A stretch of DNA of 64,000 bases, taken from positions 101,838 through 165,837 of the forward strand of contig NZ_MAUE01000023.1 of the NCBI RefSeq assembly GCF_001702265.1, written 5' to 3'. The position numbers and the translations under genes are program-made. How positions within the stretch are numbered: position 1 is the first letter of the stretch; each line of letters opens with the position of its first letter. Source of the DNA: Pseudomonas aylmerensis (lineage in GTDB: Bacteria > Pseudomonadota > Gammaproteobacteria > Pseudomonadales > Pseudomonadaceae). The notes below the pieces were generated by a model. It was given only the letters and a program-made list of their open reading frames with translations, was not told where the DNA came from and made no database searches. Shown here one piece after another: positions 16,785 to 25,615 of this stretch.

Positions 16785-17552
16785 ATGGATGCCCAAGGCA
16801 ATGACAGCGCGATTTCTCGGGTAGCCGGTGCCATTGCCGAGCCTGCGAGGACTAAAATGCTGTGTGCGCTGATGGATGGCCACGCACGTACCAGTACCGA
16901 AATGGCGGTTATCGCCGACGTGAGTGCATCCACGGCGAGTGCGCATCTGGTACGGCTCAAAGACGCCGGCTTGGTAAGGCTGCACACGCAGGGTCGGCAT
17001 CGCTACTACAGCCTGGCGGACGTGCAGGTGGCCCAGGCGATCGAGGCCCTCATGGTGATCAGCCAAAACGCGGACACGCGCTACGTTTCCACGACCCCGA
17101 GCCGATTGCAGTTCGCGCGTACCTGTTATGACCACATGGCAGGATCATTGGCCGTGCAGCTGCACGACCACTTCATCGCGTCAGGCTGGCTGACCGTGGC
17201 GGTTGCCGGGGACGTCCTGTATCAGCTCACGGCGAGCGGCGAAACCGCCATGACGGGGTTGGGTATCGAGGTGGAAAAGGCCAGGGCCCAGCGACGTCGT
17301 TTCGCGTGTTCATGCCTGGACTGGAGCATGCGCCGCCCTCATCTGGCGGGGGCGCTCGGCGCGGCTTTCCTGCAGATGCTCCTGAGCCGCCAGTGGGTTA
17401 TTCAAGACCTCGACAGTCGCGCACTTGGATTGACAGCCAAGGGGCGGGAAGCGCTGTCTGGCCGGTTCGGGATCACGCTTGAAAGCCCACAGGTGCAGGG
17501 ATCAGTGCAGCGAAAGATCAACCGATCCGCCGAACTGGCCTATGACGGCTGA
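16785..17552 (+). CDS. ArsR-type winged-helix regulator
   Basis: 255 aa. Residues 12-90 are an ArsR-like helix-turn-helix (EPARTKMLCALMDGHARTST, then DVSASTASAHLVRLKDAGLV) and a wing with QGRHRYYSLAD. The C-terminal 130 residues are an extension with several Cys, His and Arg residues, longer than simple metal-sensing ArsR proteins. AGGAACG precedes the ATG. It shares a 74-nt promoter region with the P450, which it may control. Confidence 0.83.
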   Translation: MDAQGNDSAISRVAGAIAEPARTKMLCALMDGHARTSTEMAVIADVSASTASAHLVRLKDAGLVRLHTQGRHRYYSLADVQVAQAIEALMVISQNADTRYVSTTPSRLQFARTCYDHMAGSLAVQLHDHFIASGWLTVAVAGDVLYQLTASGETAMTGLGIEVEKARAQRRRFACSCLDWSMRRPHLAGALGAAFLQMLLSRQWVIQDLDSRALGLTAKGREALSGRFGITLESPQVQGSVQRKINRSAELAYDG

Positions 17553-17659
17553 CGGATACGTGTCGGGAAAGCAGCCTCTGCGTGTTCGCTGAGTATGGGC
17601 ACTTTGCCGGTGACTTCGGCGCGTGGCTGGTTGTTCGTGCCGTGTCCATGGCCGCCACC

Positions 17660-18241
17660 TCAGAGATGCTCGATCACCATCACCGCAGTAGTGTCGGCCT
17701 CAAGCGCTTCGAACACGTGAGGCGCATTCGCCAGGTAGCTTATGTAGTCGCCCGCGTTCAGCAACACCGGTCCGTCTGCCGGGCCGATGCGGGCACTGCC
17801 ACTGCACAGCACCACGTGCTCTACGGTGCCTGCCGGGTGAGGCTGGGACAGGCGGACTTCGCCAGGCTGTACCTTCAACCGGTAGAGGTCGCGCCGCACT
17901 CCGGCCGGGCAGTCGGCAAGCAGTGTCGCGGCATAATTGGCCGTCTCGGCATACGTCGTCATGCCCTCGTTGGCGCGGATCACCCGCAGGGTTTGCTGGG
18001 GTTGCTCGAAGAAGCGAGTGACTTGCAGGCCCATCGCCATCGCCAGCGACCACAAGGTTTCGATGCTGGGATTACCGATTCCCGACTCCAATTGAGACAA
18101 GGTCGATTTCGCCACCCCGGCGCGCTTCGCCAATTCGGTCAAGGACAGCCCGGCGGCCAGGCGTTCGCGCTTGATTGAAAGCGCCAGCAGATCGATTCGG
18201 CTGGGATTATGGCTCATGGGGCTGTTCGTTATGTCAGTCAT
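17660..18241 (-). CDS. XRE-cupin transcriptional regulator
   Basis: 193 aa. The N-terminal XRE helix-turn-helix (residues 20-75: GLSLTELAKRAGVAKSTLSQ) is followed by a cupin sensor domain (residues 115-190: GTVEHVVLCSGSARIGPADG). Such proteins often sense small metabolites and control a neighbouring transporter. It is divergent from a DMT-family exporter, and the gap holds two exact 10-bp direct repeats that may be its operators. Confidence 0.87.
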   Translation of the reverse strand: MTDITNSPMSHNPSRIDLLALSIKRERLAAGLSLTELAKRAGVAKSTLSQLESGIGNPSIETLWSLAMAMGLQVTRFFEQPQQTLRVIRANEGMTTYAETANYAATLLADCPAGVRRDLYRLKVQPGEVRLSQPHPAGTVEHVVLCSGSARIGPADGPVLLNAGDYISYLANAPHVFEALEADTTAVMVIEHL

Positions 18242-18288
18242 TTGTTCTTCAAATCATCCGATTGCGAATTGACGCTCTGGGTTAGCGT

Positions 18289-18318
18289 GTTCATTATAGT
18301 GGTCGTTAGTTCATTATA
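18289..18318. promoter_or_regulatory. Direct repeat GTTCATTATA x2, 20 bp apart
   Basis: GTTCATTATA occurs exactly at 18289-18298 and 18309-18318, a spacing of two helical turns, in the 153-nt gap between the XRE-cupin gene and the DMT exporter. The position and same-face spacing fit an operator for the XRE-cupin protein acting on both promoters. Confidence 0.45.
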
Positions 18319-18394
18319 AAGTTCTATTTGTCGAACTCTCCCGCGAACGGCGGCCTGGGTCACGGCAATGTCGACAGCAAGGAAGCCGAGAGTG

Positions 18395-19315
18395 ATGAAG
18401 GCGCAAACCCGTGGGACGTTCGAAATGATTTCGGCCATGCTGATCTCCGGCACGGTGGGCTGGTTCGTCATCATGTCGGGGCAGAGCCCGCAGGCCGTGG
18501 TGTTCTGGCGTTGCGTGTTCGGCGCGTTGGCGATGTTGGTCGCGTGCCTGATGCTGGGGGTGCTGCGTCGCCCGCTGATCACTGCCCGGCAGTTCATTTG
18601 GGTGTGCCTGGGCGGGGTGGCGCTGATGCTCAACTGGGTGCTGCTGTTCAGTGCCTACCAGCATGCGTCAATCGCCATTGCCACGGTGGTCTACCATGTC
18701 CAGCCGTTTATGCTGGTCGGTCTGGGGGCGCTGTTTTACGCCGAACGCCTCAGCATCGCCAAGCTCGGCTGGCTGCTGGTGGCCTTCGTCGGCCTGATGC
18801 TGATCGTGTTCGCCAAGGGCGGCGGGCAGGCCAGCGGCGCCGACTACCTGCTGGGCGTCTGCCTGGCGCTGTCTTCCGCCTTCTTCTACGCGGTGGCAGC
18901 AGCGATCACCAAGCGCCTCAAGGAGGTGCCCGCGCACCTGATCGTGCTGATCCAGATGGTGGTCGGCGTGCTGGTGCTGGCCCCATTCGTGGACTTCGAC
19001 AGGGTCGACACGGTCGGGGATGCCTGGATTTACTTGATCATTATCGGCGTGGTTCATACCGGGCTGATGTCGACGCTGCTCTACAGCGCCATCCAGAAAA
19101 TCCCCACGGCCCTGGTCGGGGCTCTGTCATTCATCTACCCGATCGCCGCCATCCTGGTCGACTGGGTGGCCTTCGCGCATCCGCTCAGCAGCCTGCAAGT
19201 GATTGGCGCGAGCGCCATTCTGCTGGCGGCGGCGGGCATGAACTTCGGTTGGTCACTGCGCCGTCCCGGGCCGCAGATAATCGCGCTGACTGACCGCCGT
19301 GGTCGCCAGGATTGA
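18395..19315 (+). CDS. DMT-superfamily (EamA) permease
   Basis: 306 aa with ten predicted membrane helices and two EamA repeats, a drug/metabolite exporter. Typical segments are GQSPQAVVFWRCVFGALAM in the first repeat and PTALVGALSFIYPIAAILVD in the second. I use the ATG at 18395, which has AAGGAAG upstream; an ATG at 18368 lacks one. Divergent from the XRE-cupin regulator, which probably controls it. The substrate is likely an amino acid or amine, by analogy only. Confidence 0.85.
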   Translation: MKAQTRGTFEMISAMLISGTVGWFVIMSGQSPQAVVFWRCVFGALAMLVACLMLGVLRRPLITARQFIWVCLGGVALMLNWVLLFSAYQHASIAIATVVYHVQPFMLVGLGALFYAERLSIAKLGWLLVAFVGLMLIVFAKGGGQASGADYLLGVCLALSSAFFYAVAAAITKRLKEVPAHLIVLIQMVVGVLVLAPFVDFDRVDTVGDAWIYLIIIGVVHTGLMSTLLYSAIQKIPTALVGALSFIYPIAAILVDWVAFAHPLSSLQVIGASAILLAAAGMNFGWSLRRPGPQIIALTDRRGRQD

Positions 19316-19556
19316 CTTGGGCGATGTTTCAACTCGGTCACCTGTGGCTGGTGTGGCAGGCGCTGTCATATGACGTTGAGGGTTGGCATACGCTGCTGGT
19401 CGCCACTCACTTATCTGAGCAGCAGTGCCTGGCGCTGTTTTGTGGGCCGTTGTGAGCGCTCGGCCGCTTTTTGCCGCCTTTTGCCCCTCCCACCGACAGC
19501 ATCCTATTCGACTAAACTCCAGCCGAGCTGCTCCTGACAGCGCCTGGTGAGACTCG

Positions 19557-20753
19557 ATGATTGCCCATACCCCCACGCTTTTTGCCTGCGTCGCCTTAGT
19601 GGCGACGATCATGGCGTTTTGTCTGATACTGGTCGGCCAGTTCAACCAGCGTGACGGCTTGCTGACCATTGGCTTCGGTTTGCTCGCACATGCCCTGGCT
19701 TACGTGGGATACACCTTGTACGGGCACGCGCCGTTGTGGTTGACCTATGGGGCGGCGAACACTTTGCTGGCGGTTGCGCTGGCGTTCTACGGGGCCAGCG
19801 TATTTCGAATTGTCGAGTTGCCCGTCTCCTGGTGGCGGATATTTGCACCCGCTGCACTCATGCTCGTATTGATGGCAAGTTTGATCGACACGCTGGAGCC
19901 GCGAATGCTCGCGGCCACGTTGGTGTTGATGGTGCAGTGCGCCTTGATCATTTATTGGACGCGGCGCTACATCCCGGCTCAGGGGCGTGCGCGTATGCTG
20001 TTGATCATCGGATCGAGCATCAGCTTGATCGGATTGGGCATGCGCGTCGTCGCGATCATCGGCGGCGGGGCTGCCGAGATGCGCTACGACGTCAGCAACC
20101 TCAAGCAAACCATTTCAGTCAGCATCGGCACGTTCACCGCCATGATGATTTCCCTGGGACTGGTGCTGCTGGCCAAAGAGCGCAGTGAATCGCTATTCCA
20201 GCGCCTGGCGTTAAGAGACGTACTGACCGGCATTCTCAATCGCCGGGCGGTCCTCGAGCAGTTTTCCAAAGAATTGGAGCGCGCGCGTCGAGATGCGTCC
20301 TACCTGGCGGTGGCGATGGTCGACATCGACCATTTCAAGCAGATCAATGACGTGCATGGACACCTGGCGGGTGATGAAGTGATTTGCCATTGCGTCAACC
20401 ACCTCACCCAACGCATTCGTGAATCCGACAGTATCGGTCGTTATGGTGGCGAGGAGTTTCTGGTGCTGCTTCCCCGCACCAGCCCCGAAAACGCCATGGC
20501 CGTTCTGGACGCGTTGCGCGCATCGGTGGCGGAGTCGCCGGCGCGGTTTGGCGAGGCAATCATCTCACTGCGCATCAGTATCGGTGTTTGCTGCGTAGTG
20601 CCAGACGAACGTGACACCACGGCGAGCCTGCTTGCCCGTGCGGATGCCGCTCTTTATGAAGCCAAGGGCCTGGGGCGCAATACATTGTGTTTGGCAGCGC
20701 CACATGTGCATCAGAGTACAACCACGTCCATTTATAGCATTGAGCCCAGGTAA
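19557..20753 (+). CDS. Membrane-bound diguanylate cyclase (GGDEF)
   Basis: 398 aa. The first 205 residues form about six to seven membrane helices with no known sensor motif. The GGDEF domain follows, with DVDIDHFKQIND-like metal and substrate residues (VDIDHFKQIND at 255-265) and the active site GGEEF at 297-301. The product-inhibition site RESD is at 288-291, five residues before GGEEF, so feedback inhibition by c-di-GMP is expected. A GGTGAGA leader precedes the ATG. It stands alone. Confidence 0.9.
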   Translation: MIAHTPTLFACVALVATIMAFCLILVGQFNQRDGLLTIGFGLLAHALAYVGYTLYGHAPLWLTYGAANTLLAVALAFYGASVFRIVELPVSWWRIFAPAALMLVLMASLIDTLEPRMLAATLVLMVQCALIIYWTRRYIPAQGRARMLLIIGSSISLIGLGMRVVAIIGGGAAEMRYDVSNLKQTISVSIGTFTAMMISLGLVLLAKERSESLFQRLALRDVLTGILNRRAVLEQFSKELERARRDASYLAVAMVDIDHFKQINDVHGHLAGDEVICHCVNHLTQRIRESDSIGRYGGEEFLVLLPRTSPENAMAVLDALRASVAESPARFGEAIISLRISIGVCCVVPDERDTTASLLARADAALYEAKGLGRNTLCLAAPHVHQSTTTSIYSIEPR

Positions 20754-21136
20754 AACGCTTGGCACCGGCGGTGGTGATCGGCATGGGTTATCTGAGCGGG
20801 CGGGCGCATTGCGCCGCGCTGCCTTGATCAGCTTTGTTGAACGCCCTTGTACCACTCACTACGACGTACCTATATCCAAGTAGCCATGAATCGTTATCGT
20901 GGTGAGGCGGTTTGAGCACTATAACTTCAGCGATGACAGGGACATCAATTAGCTAATAAAACCATCGACCTCGTATTGCTCCAGTGATCGTTTAATTGAG
21001 CAATACATTTCTTGGCAAAGTACACGGCGGCCCTTTTTAACTTGTCTCGCTGTTCAGTGACTACTGATTTTACTCAATACCAAAGGTGGGCCTGAGGCCC
21101 GTGGGTCCTCGAACTGTCCGGGATTGAATAGGGGAA
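20754..21136. other. Gene-free gap of about 380 nt
   Basis: No convincing coding region. The stretch turns AT-rich after 20900. A small GC hairpin (GGGCC-TGA-GGCCC, 21089-21101) lies near the 3' end of the DUF5710 gene and could weakly end its transcript, but no T-run follows it on either strand. Confidence 0.5.
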
Positions 21137-21814
21137 TTAGGGTTGTTCGCGAACCTGCATCCAGTCGAAAAAATCTTCGGATGCAAAGCCGACGCTGCAG
21201 TTGGCGTCGAACCGCTCGTTGATTCTGATGAGAGTCATCCGCTGAGCTTCTTGAGGTGAGGTTGGGAAGAAAGCTCCACCAGGTTCGCTGTGCATGAAAA
21301 AATCGCCGAGCTTGGCTCCGCAGTTTTCGCAGTGATTCATCAGATAACGGCTGCCCACTGTTTTGCTATAGGCCTGCTTGAATTTGTTGGTGAAGTGATG
21401 GATCTGCTTCGTGACCAAGGGAGAGAGGCTGGCGACGTTGGAGACCGTTCCGCGATATCCATGGCACTTCCATTCGCCGAGGTTGCTTGTGAGCGCGAAA
21501 TCTTCGTCCTCATCCTCGTAGTAATCGAACTCTTCGTGTTGCTCGGGCAGCTTGAACGCAAACACGCGGGTCAAATTAGAGCAGCCCCAGCAGTCTGACA
21601 CTGACTCTATGACGTAGTAATAAGGTGCTCTGACACTAAATTCGGGGCCGTGCTCCCACTCTGCGTGCTCTGTTACGGGCAGCCATTGAGCCAAGGGAGC
21701 GATCTCGACACCCTCGGGGATGTACCAAGTCTTCAGGCTCGGGTCCCACCTGGCACCGAGTGATTTCGCTTCATCTTTTTCTGAGAAGGGGACTTTCAGA
21801 TCAATCCTTGCCAT
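21137..21814 (-). CDS. DUF5710-domain protein
   Basis: 225 aa. The N-terminus (residues 1-45) has the DUF5710 pattern: RIDLKVPFSEKDEAKSLGAR, then WDPSLKTWYIPEG. This domain is usually attached to plasmid primases or other DNA-linked enzymes. The rest has a DYYEDEDEDF acidic patch and two CxxC pairs (CWGCSN around residue 75 and CENCGAKLGD around residue 161), so a zinc-binding site is possible. It follows hxsA on the same strand after about 180 nt. No function is known. Confidence 0.75.
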   Translation of the reverse strand: MARIDLKVPFSEKDEAKSLGARWDPSLKTWYIPEGVEIAPLAQWLPVTEHAEWEHGPEFSVRAPYYYVIESVSDCWGCSNLTRVFAFKLPEQHEEFDYYEDEDEDFALTSNLGEWKCHGYRGTVSNVASLSPLVTKQIHHFTNKFKQAYSKTVGSRYLMNHCENCGAKLGDFFMHSEPGGAFFPTSPQEAQRMTLIRINERFDANCSVGFASEDFFDWMQVREQP

Positions 21815-21991
21815 TTCCGTATCCGTACGTATTGCTGAGTAAGCGCCAGATCACATGCTAGAACCTTCTGGTGCTTTTGGGGATATTCGAATTCTAAAAA
21901 CATGGCGACAAAGTTTTGTCGACTTGAATGATGTGCTGCATGGGATAACTCCTTCGTTGCTGAACGGACGCCAGCTTTAACCTGAAGCGAC

Positions 21992-22600
21992 TTATGGAAT
22001 CTTGATACCCAACGCATTCAGCGATGGCGTATCCATCCGGCCATTGACGGTCAGCCCACTGTCCATCTGAAAGGCCATCAACGCACCACGCGTCGCTTTG
22101 CCCATTACCCCATCAATGGAGCCTTGGTAATACTGGCGAACCATCAGCGCGGTCTGCACACGGGTGACCAGGTTGCTTTTCTGCTCATTGGTCGCACGAC
22201 TCTTTGAAGTACTCGAACTTGTCCCGCTGGTAGTGCCAGGCGACTGATAAAGGCTATTGCTGCTGGGGGTGCTGCTCGAAGCACTCGGCGCGCTGTAGCT
22301 TCGGGTGCTGGTAGCGGGTGGGCTGTAGTAGCGAGGTGCGCTATAACCACCTGAGCCGCTGTAGTGAGAACTGTGCGAACTGTGGGACCGGTGAGAACTG
22401 TGCGATCGATGTGCCGCATAGATGTTGACGGTGTCTGGCGCATTGAGCGTATCGGCAAATACCGGAGGCTGTAGCTTGTCGTTGGGTTGCCAGTTCGCAT
22501 CGGCGAGCGACATATGGGCCGCCTGTGCCAGGGTAGTACCTGCCATCGGCAGCAAGCTGATCCCACTGATCAGAACTTTCCAGCGGTCGAGCAATTTCAC
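21992..22600 (-). CDS. hxsA: HxsA, His-Xaa-Ser repeat protein (likely modified substrate)
   Basis: 202 aa. A signal peptide (residues 1-28) leads to a secreted protein with six consecutive His-Xaa-Ser triplets at residues 64-81 (HRS, HSS, HRS, HSS, HSS, HYS). A Ser/Tyr/Pro-rich low-complexity linker follows to about 135, then a peptidoglycan-binding type 1 domain to the end (RVQTALMVRQYYQGSIDGVM, GLTVNGRMD). The start is a GTG at 22600 inside a GTGA overlap with the hxsC stop, with AAGGAG 7 nt upstream. It matches the HxsA family, predicted from gene neighbourhood to be the target of two radical-SAM enzymes. The chemistry and role are not established. Confidence 0.88.
   Translation of the reverse strand: MKLLDRWKVLISGISLLPMAGTTLAQAAHMSLADANWQPNDKLQPPVFADTLNAPDTVNIYAAHRSHSSHRSHSSHSSHYSGSGGYSAPRYYSPPATSTRSYSAPSASSSTPSSNSLYQSPGTTSGTSSSTSKSRATNEQKSNLVTRVQTALMVRQYYQGSIDGVMGKATRGALMAFQMDSGLTVNGRMDTPSLNALGIKIP
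22358..22411 (-). repeat. Six tandem His-Xaa-Ser codon triplets in hxsA
   Basis: Six 9-nt units encode H-x-S without interruption. The codons vary (TCA/TCG/TCT/AGT/AGC for Ser, CGA/CGG for Arg), so the repeat is kept at the protein level and is not a recent DNA slippage product. Confidence 0.85.
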
Positions 22601-23832
22601 TGTGCACTCCTTGCATAGGCGTTAAAAGCCTCGGTCGATAGTGGTTGTACGCCGCGGCTCTGCCAGCGGTCGTTGTGGGATTTGAAGAAACCAGAGCAAT
22701 GTTTGACGGCAGCGCATTGCTGGCAGGTATCGATGAACAGGTTCTTCCAGTCCGAGATGCTCTGGCGGGCGAAAAGCGAGAGGTGGGCCGGGATCAGACA
22801 CAGGGGCAAGTTGTAGATCGAAACCGGCACTCCGCGGTTGAACAGAAAATACGCGGCTTGGCTCAACGACTCCTGATAGTCCAACGGGTCAATCCACAGT
22901 TCTTCGTAATTCTTCCTTGCCAGGCCGGTACTTTCGATACCCATCAACGCAACATGCCGCACGAAGGGCAGGTTCCTGAATACGTAGTGGGCGAGTTCGG
23001 GCAAGCGTGGCGTGGTCAGGCGATTGAGCACCACGCGTATCTCGATGATCTGGTTGGCGCGGGCCAGGTTGTAAAGACCTTGCAGGGTTTCGCTGAAAGC
23101 GCCTGGAGCCTGCACCACATGGTCATGGTCTTCGGCATTGTCTGCATAAAGCGGGATGCCCCAGCTCAACTGAGGGTGGCCGATGGTAGAGAGCGCTGCG
23201 ATCCAGCTTGAGTCTTGGAACAGACGCCCGTTGCTGAGCACATGAATGGATTTCTGCGGCAAAACGGCTTTGCACTTGGCCAGGATTTCGAGCAAACCGT
23301 CGCGATAAAGCGTTGGTTCTCCGCCGCTGATTCCCAGATTTTCCTCGCCCGGGTCCATCAGGTCGATCAGCCGTAGGTTCTCCTCGATGTGCCACCGGTC
23401 ATTGATATCTTTGGGCGGCTGCGAGCACATCAGGCAGAGGCTGTTGCAACGATCGGTCATGAACAGCAGGTTGCTGTCTGAGCCTCGTCTATAGAGCACT
23501 CGCACCAACGCGTTGCCTGGTGTGATGGCAATGACATCGCCGGGCTGCACGACATCCGCGTCTTTTGGGGTGTGCAGGTGTGGCCGCGCGCTGTCGAAGT
23601 CGCCGATCAATGGCTCCGGGATCAGGAATCCACCCACTGGTAATGAGAGCAGATGCGGGCTCCGTAGCCGTTCTTCGTTTGGCAGCCAAAGCAGCAGGTC
23701 ACCGAGCTCAGCGTTTCCGGCACAAACAGCCAGGCCTTGTCCGATGAACTCATCCAGAGTGATGACCTTGAGCAGTTTCGGCTCATTCAGGTGATGGATT
23801 TCGAAGTGGGTATCTTTGCGCAGCATCGCCAT
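22597..23832 (-). CDS. hxsC: HxsC, His-Xaa-Ser system radical SAM protein
   Basis: 411 aa. The radical-SAM cluster motif Cx3Cx2C is C129, C133, C136 (DRCNSLCLMCSQ), followed by the SAM-binding GISGGEPTL. A C-terminal group C370, C373, C379 (CQQCAAVKHC) could hold an extra Fe-S cluster. The start at 23832 shares a base with the hxsB stop (TGATG); a second ATG at 23826 sits better behind AGGGG. The end overlaps hxsA by 4 nt. Likely activates or modifies HxsA together with HxsB. Confidence 0.9.
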   Translation of the reverse strand: MAMLRKDTHFEIHHLNEPKLLKVITLDEFIGQGLAVCAGNAELGDLLLWLPNEERLRSPHLLSLPVGGFLIPEPLIGDFDSARPHLHTPKDADVVQPGDVIAITPGNALVRVLYRRGSDSNLLFMTDRCNSLCLMCSQPPKDINDRWHIEENLRLIDLMDPGEENLGISGGEPTLYRDGLLEILAKCKAVLPQKSIHVLSNGRLFQDSSWIAALSTIGHPQLSWGIPLYADNAEDHDHVVQAPGAFSETLQGLYNLARANQIIEIRVVLNRLTTPRLPELAHYVFRNLPFVRHVALMGIESTGLARKNYEELWIDPLDYQESLSQAAYFLFNRGVPVSIYNLPLCLIPAHLSLFARQSISDWKNLFIDTCQQCAAVKHCSGFFKSHNDRWQSRGVQPLSTEAFNAYARSAQ

Positions 23833-25334
23833 CAGCCCCTGTAACCCGGAAACCGGACATCGTTGTAAGAGCGCCTGTTCAACCAAGACAGCAGCACCCT
23901 CTGCACGTTGTCGTCGCCATCGCAAAGCAGGCCGAAAAGATGCTTCAGCAACCCCATGTTCTTCTTGCAGAAGCTGCTGAACACTCGGTGTCCGATCGGG
24001 TCAGCTTGGCGGGCATAGTGTTCGATGGGGTCTGCACCACAGTACGGTACAAGTGCGCAGTCGGTGCAGCCCGGCAGCGCCTCTGCTACACCACTGGCGA
24101 GCAACGCATTCATAACCGGCGATGCGAGTAATTCAGACAGGGGTTGCTGCACGGTGCCGAGCTTCAAGCCGTCTTCACCCATCTCCAGCAACATTCGGGC
24201 TTCGTCCGAGGGATAGACGTAACCGTCATAGTTGTAAACCAGCGCCGCAGTGCCTGCGCCAGCAGGGGAGCGCAGATCTACATAGCCGGAGGAGAAGGGG
24301 GTCAGGATATTTTTCAGCAACAGGCTCGTATAACTCTCTGAGAGGTATACGCCCTGTTGGTTGATATGCAGCAAATAGGCTAGTGCCTTCTTGTAGAAGG
24401 CCAGGTATCGCTCAATAGGATAATCAAGTCGATGTGCACTCTTGGTGGCAAACCCATAAGGACTCAGAGGCCGAAGCGAAATGCTGGAGAAGCCTTGGCT
24501 AACATACTCATCGATGATCGCTTCAGGTTGTTCAAGGCTTCTTGAAGTCAGCGTGGTCAGCGCGGAAACTGCATCATGACCAAGGCGCTCACGGACCCAC
24601 TGGATGCCTTTGACAGTGCGTTCGTAGGAGTCTCGTGACGGGGTAGGGCGGTTGGCATTGTGCAAGGGCGCCGGCCCATCGAGCGATGTCGAAAACTGGA
24701 TGCGGTTTTGCTCTGCGAAGTCGAGTATTTCCTCCGTCAGGTGGTGCAGCGTGGTCGTGATGACGAACTGGATATCCCGTTGTTCGTCCACGTTCCGTTC
24801 AACGACCCATTCGACAATCTGGCGGACGCGATCGAAGGCCAGAAGCGGCTCGCCACCCTGAAACTCCACAGTCAGGGCGGGAGCGTTCGATTCGAACAGG
24901 CGATCGACCGCCGCCTGTGCATCCGCTTCCGACAGATCGTGGCCGGATCCTCCCAGAGGGGCCCGTGACACCTGGCAGTACTGGCAGGTGTGGTTGCAGC
25001 GCAATGTAACCACGAACAAGTGCAGTGCAGGACCCTGGAAGAGGAAGTCCTTGCGGCTGCGATACTGCGCTGCCATTTCCGGGAATGGGTCGTGGCAGCC
25101 TGGTTCGTAGATGAAGTGGCGGGCCAGCAGGTCCTTGTAAAAAGGCGTACTTGCTTGAACGTCGAAGTAACTGAGGGCTCGTAATTGCGCGTCGTTCACG
25201 TGCATGTACTCACCGGTATCGGAGGTGAGCAGGATGTCACGGTCATGTCCCGTGTTCATGCGCATGAATCGAAAAGGTAGCAAGCGGTAGTGCTTGGCGT
25301 CTGTCGCAATCAGTGTCACTGGGAAATCCCACAT
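23832..25334 (-). CDS. hxsB: HxsB, His-Xaa-Ser system radical SAM maturase
   Basis: 500 aa. The radical-SAM motif is C113-x3-C117-x2-C120 (RCNHTCQYCQ), then EFQGGEPLL for SAM binding. The C-terminal half looks like a SPASM-type domain with C423, C426, C432 and C456 (CTDCALVPYCGADP), as in peptide-modifying maturases. The ATG at 25334 overlaps hxsD by 19 nt; a GTG at 25319 would give the same GTGA overlap seen between hxsC and hxsA and is a strong alternative. Probably the main enzyme acting on the HxS repeats of HxsA. Confidence 0.92.
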   Translation of the reverse strand: MWDFPVTLIATDAKHYRLLPFRFMRMNTGHDRDILLTSDTGEYMHVNDAQLRALSYFDVQASTPFYKDLLARHFIYEPGCHDPFPEMAAQYRSRKDFLFQGPALHLFVVTLRCNHTCQYCQVSRAPLGGSGHDLSEADAQAAVDRLFESNAPALTVEFQGGEPLLAFDRVRQIVEWVVERNVDEQRDIQFVITTTLHHLTEEILDFAEQNRIQFSTSLDGPAPLHNANRPTPSRDSYERTVKGIQWVRERLGHDAVSALTTLTSRSLEQPEAIIDEYVSQGFSSISLRPLSPYGFATKSAHRLDYPIERYLAFYKKALAYLLHINQQGVYLSESYTSLLLKNILTPFSSGYVDLRSPAGAGTAALVYNYDGYVYPSDEARMLLEMGEDGLKLGTVQQPLSELLASPVMNALLASGVAEALPGCTDCALVPYCGADPIEHYARQADPIGHRVFSSFCKKNMGLLKHLFGLLCDGDDNVQRVLLSWLNRRSYNDVRFPGYRG

Positions 25335-25615
25335 CCAGCGAGAGCGGCTCGGGCCAGTACTTCGCGCAGCCCAGCAGTTTCACGGTTGATATGATCGCGT
25401 AGAGCGAAGTCGTTCAGCTGCTGGAGGATCAGCGAATGAGCCTGTTCCGGGGAAAGCGTTAGCCTTACTTCAGCTGGGTGGGCCGTCAGGCTTATCTGAT
25501 TGGCTTCAATACCGACCTGGATCGCGACAATGTCGGCCAGAGAATAAGCTACGCGTTGCACTACGCTGAGGGAGTAGGCTGCGCTGTCGAGTTTCAGCGT
25601 GACTGGCCATGTCAT
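25316..25615 (-). CDS. hxsD: HxsD, small protein of the His-Xaa-Ser system
   Basis: 99 aa, no signal peptide, one Cys near the C-terminus. It opens with TLKLDSAAYSLSVVQRVAYS, then ends in a helical segment, matching the HxsD family that always accompanies HxsB/HxsC. By analogy with other radical-SAM peptide systems it may present the substrate to the maturases, but this is inference. GAAGGA lies 9 nt before the ATG. It is the first gene of the hxsDBCA operon. Confidence 0.85.
   Translation of the reverse strand: MTWPVTLKLDSAAYSLSVVQRVAYSLADIVAIQVGIEANQISLTAHPAEVRLTLSPEQAHSLILQQLNDFALRDHINRETAGLREVLARAALAGCGISQ

Noticed and set aside
19324..19455. 43-codon frame after the DMT exporter
   Set aside because: No ribosome site or conserved motif; kept only as a weak possibility.
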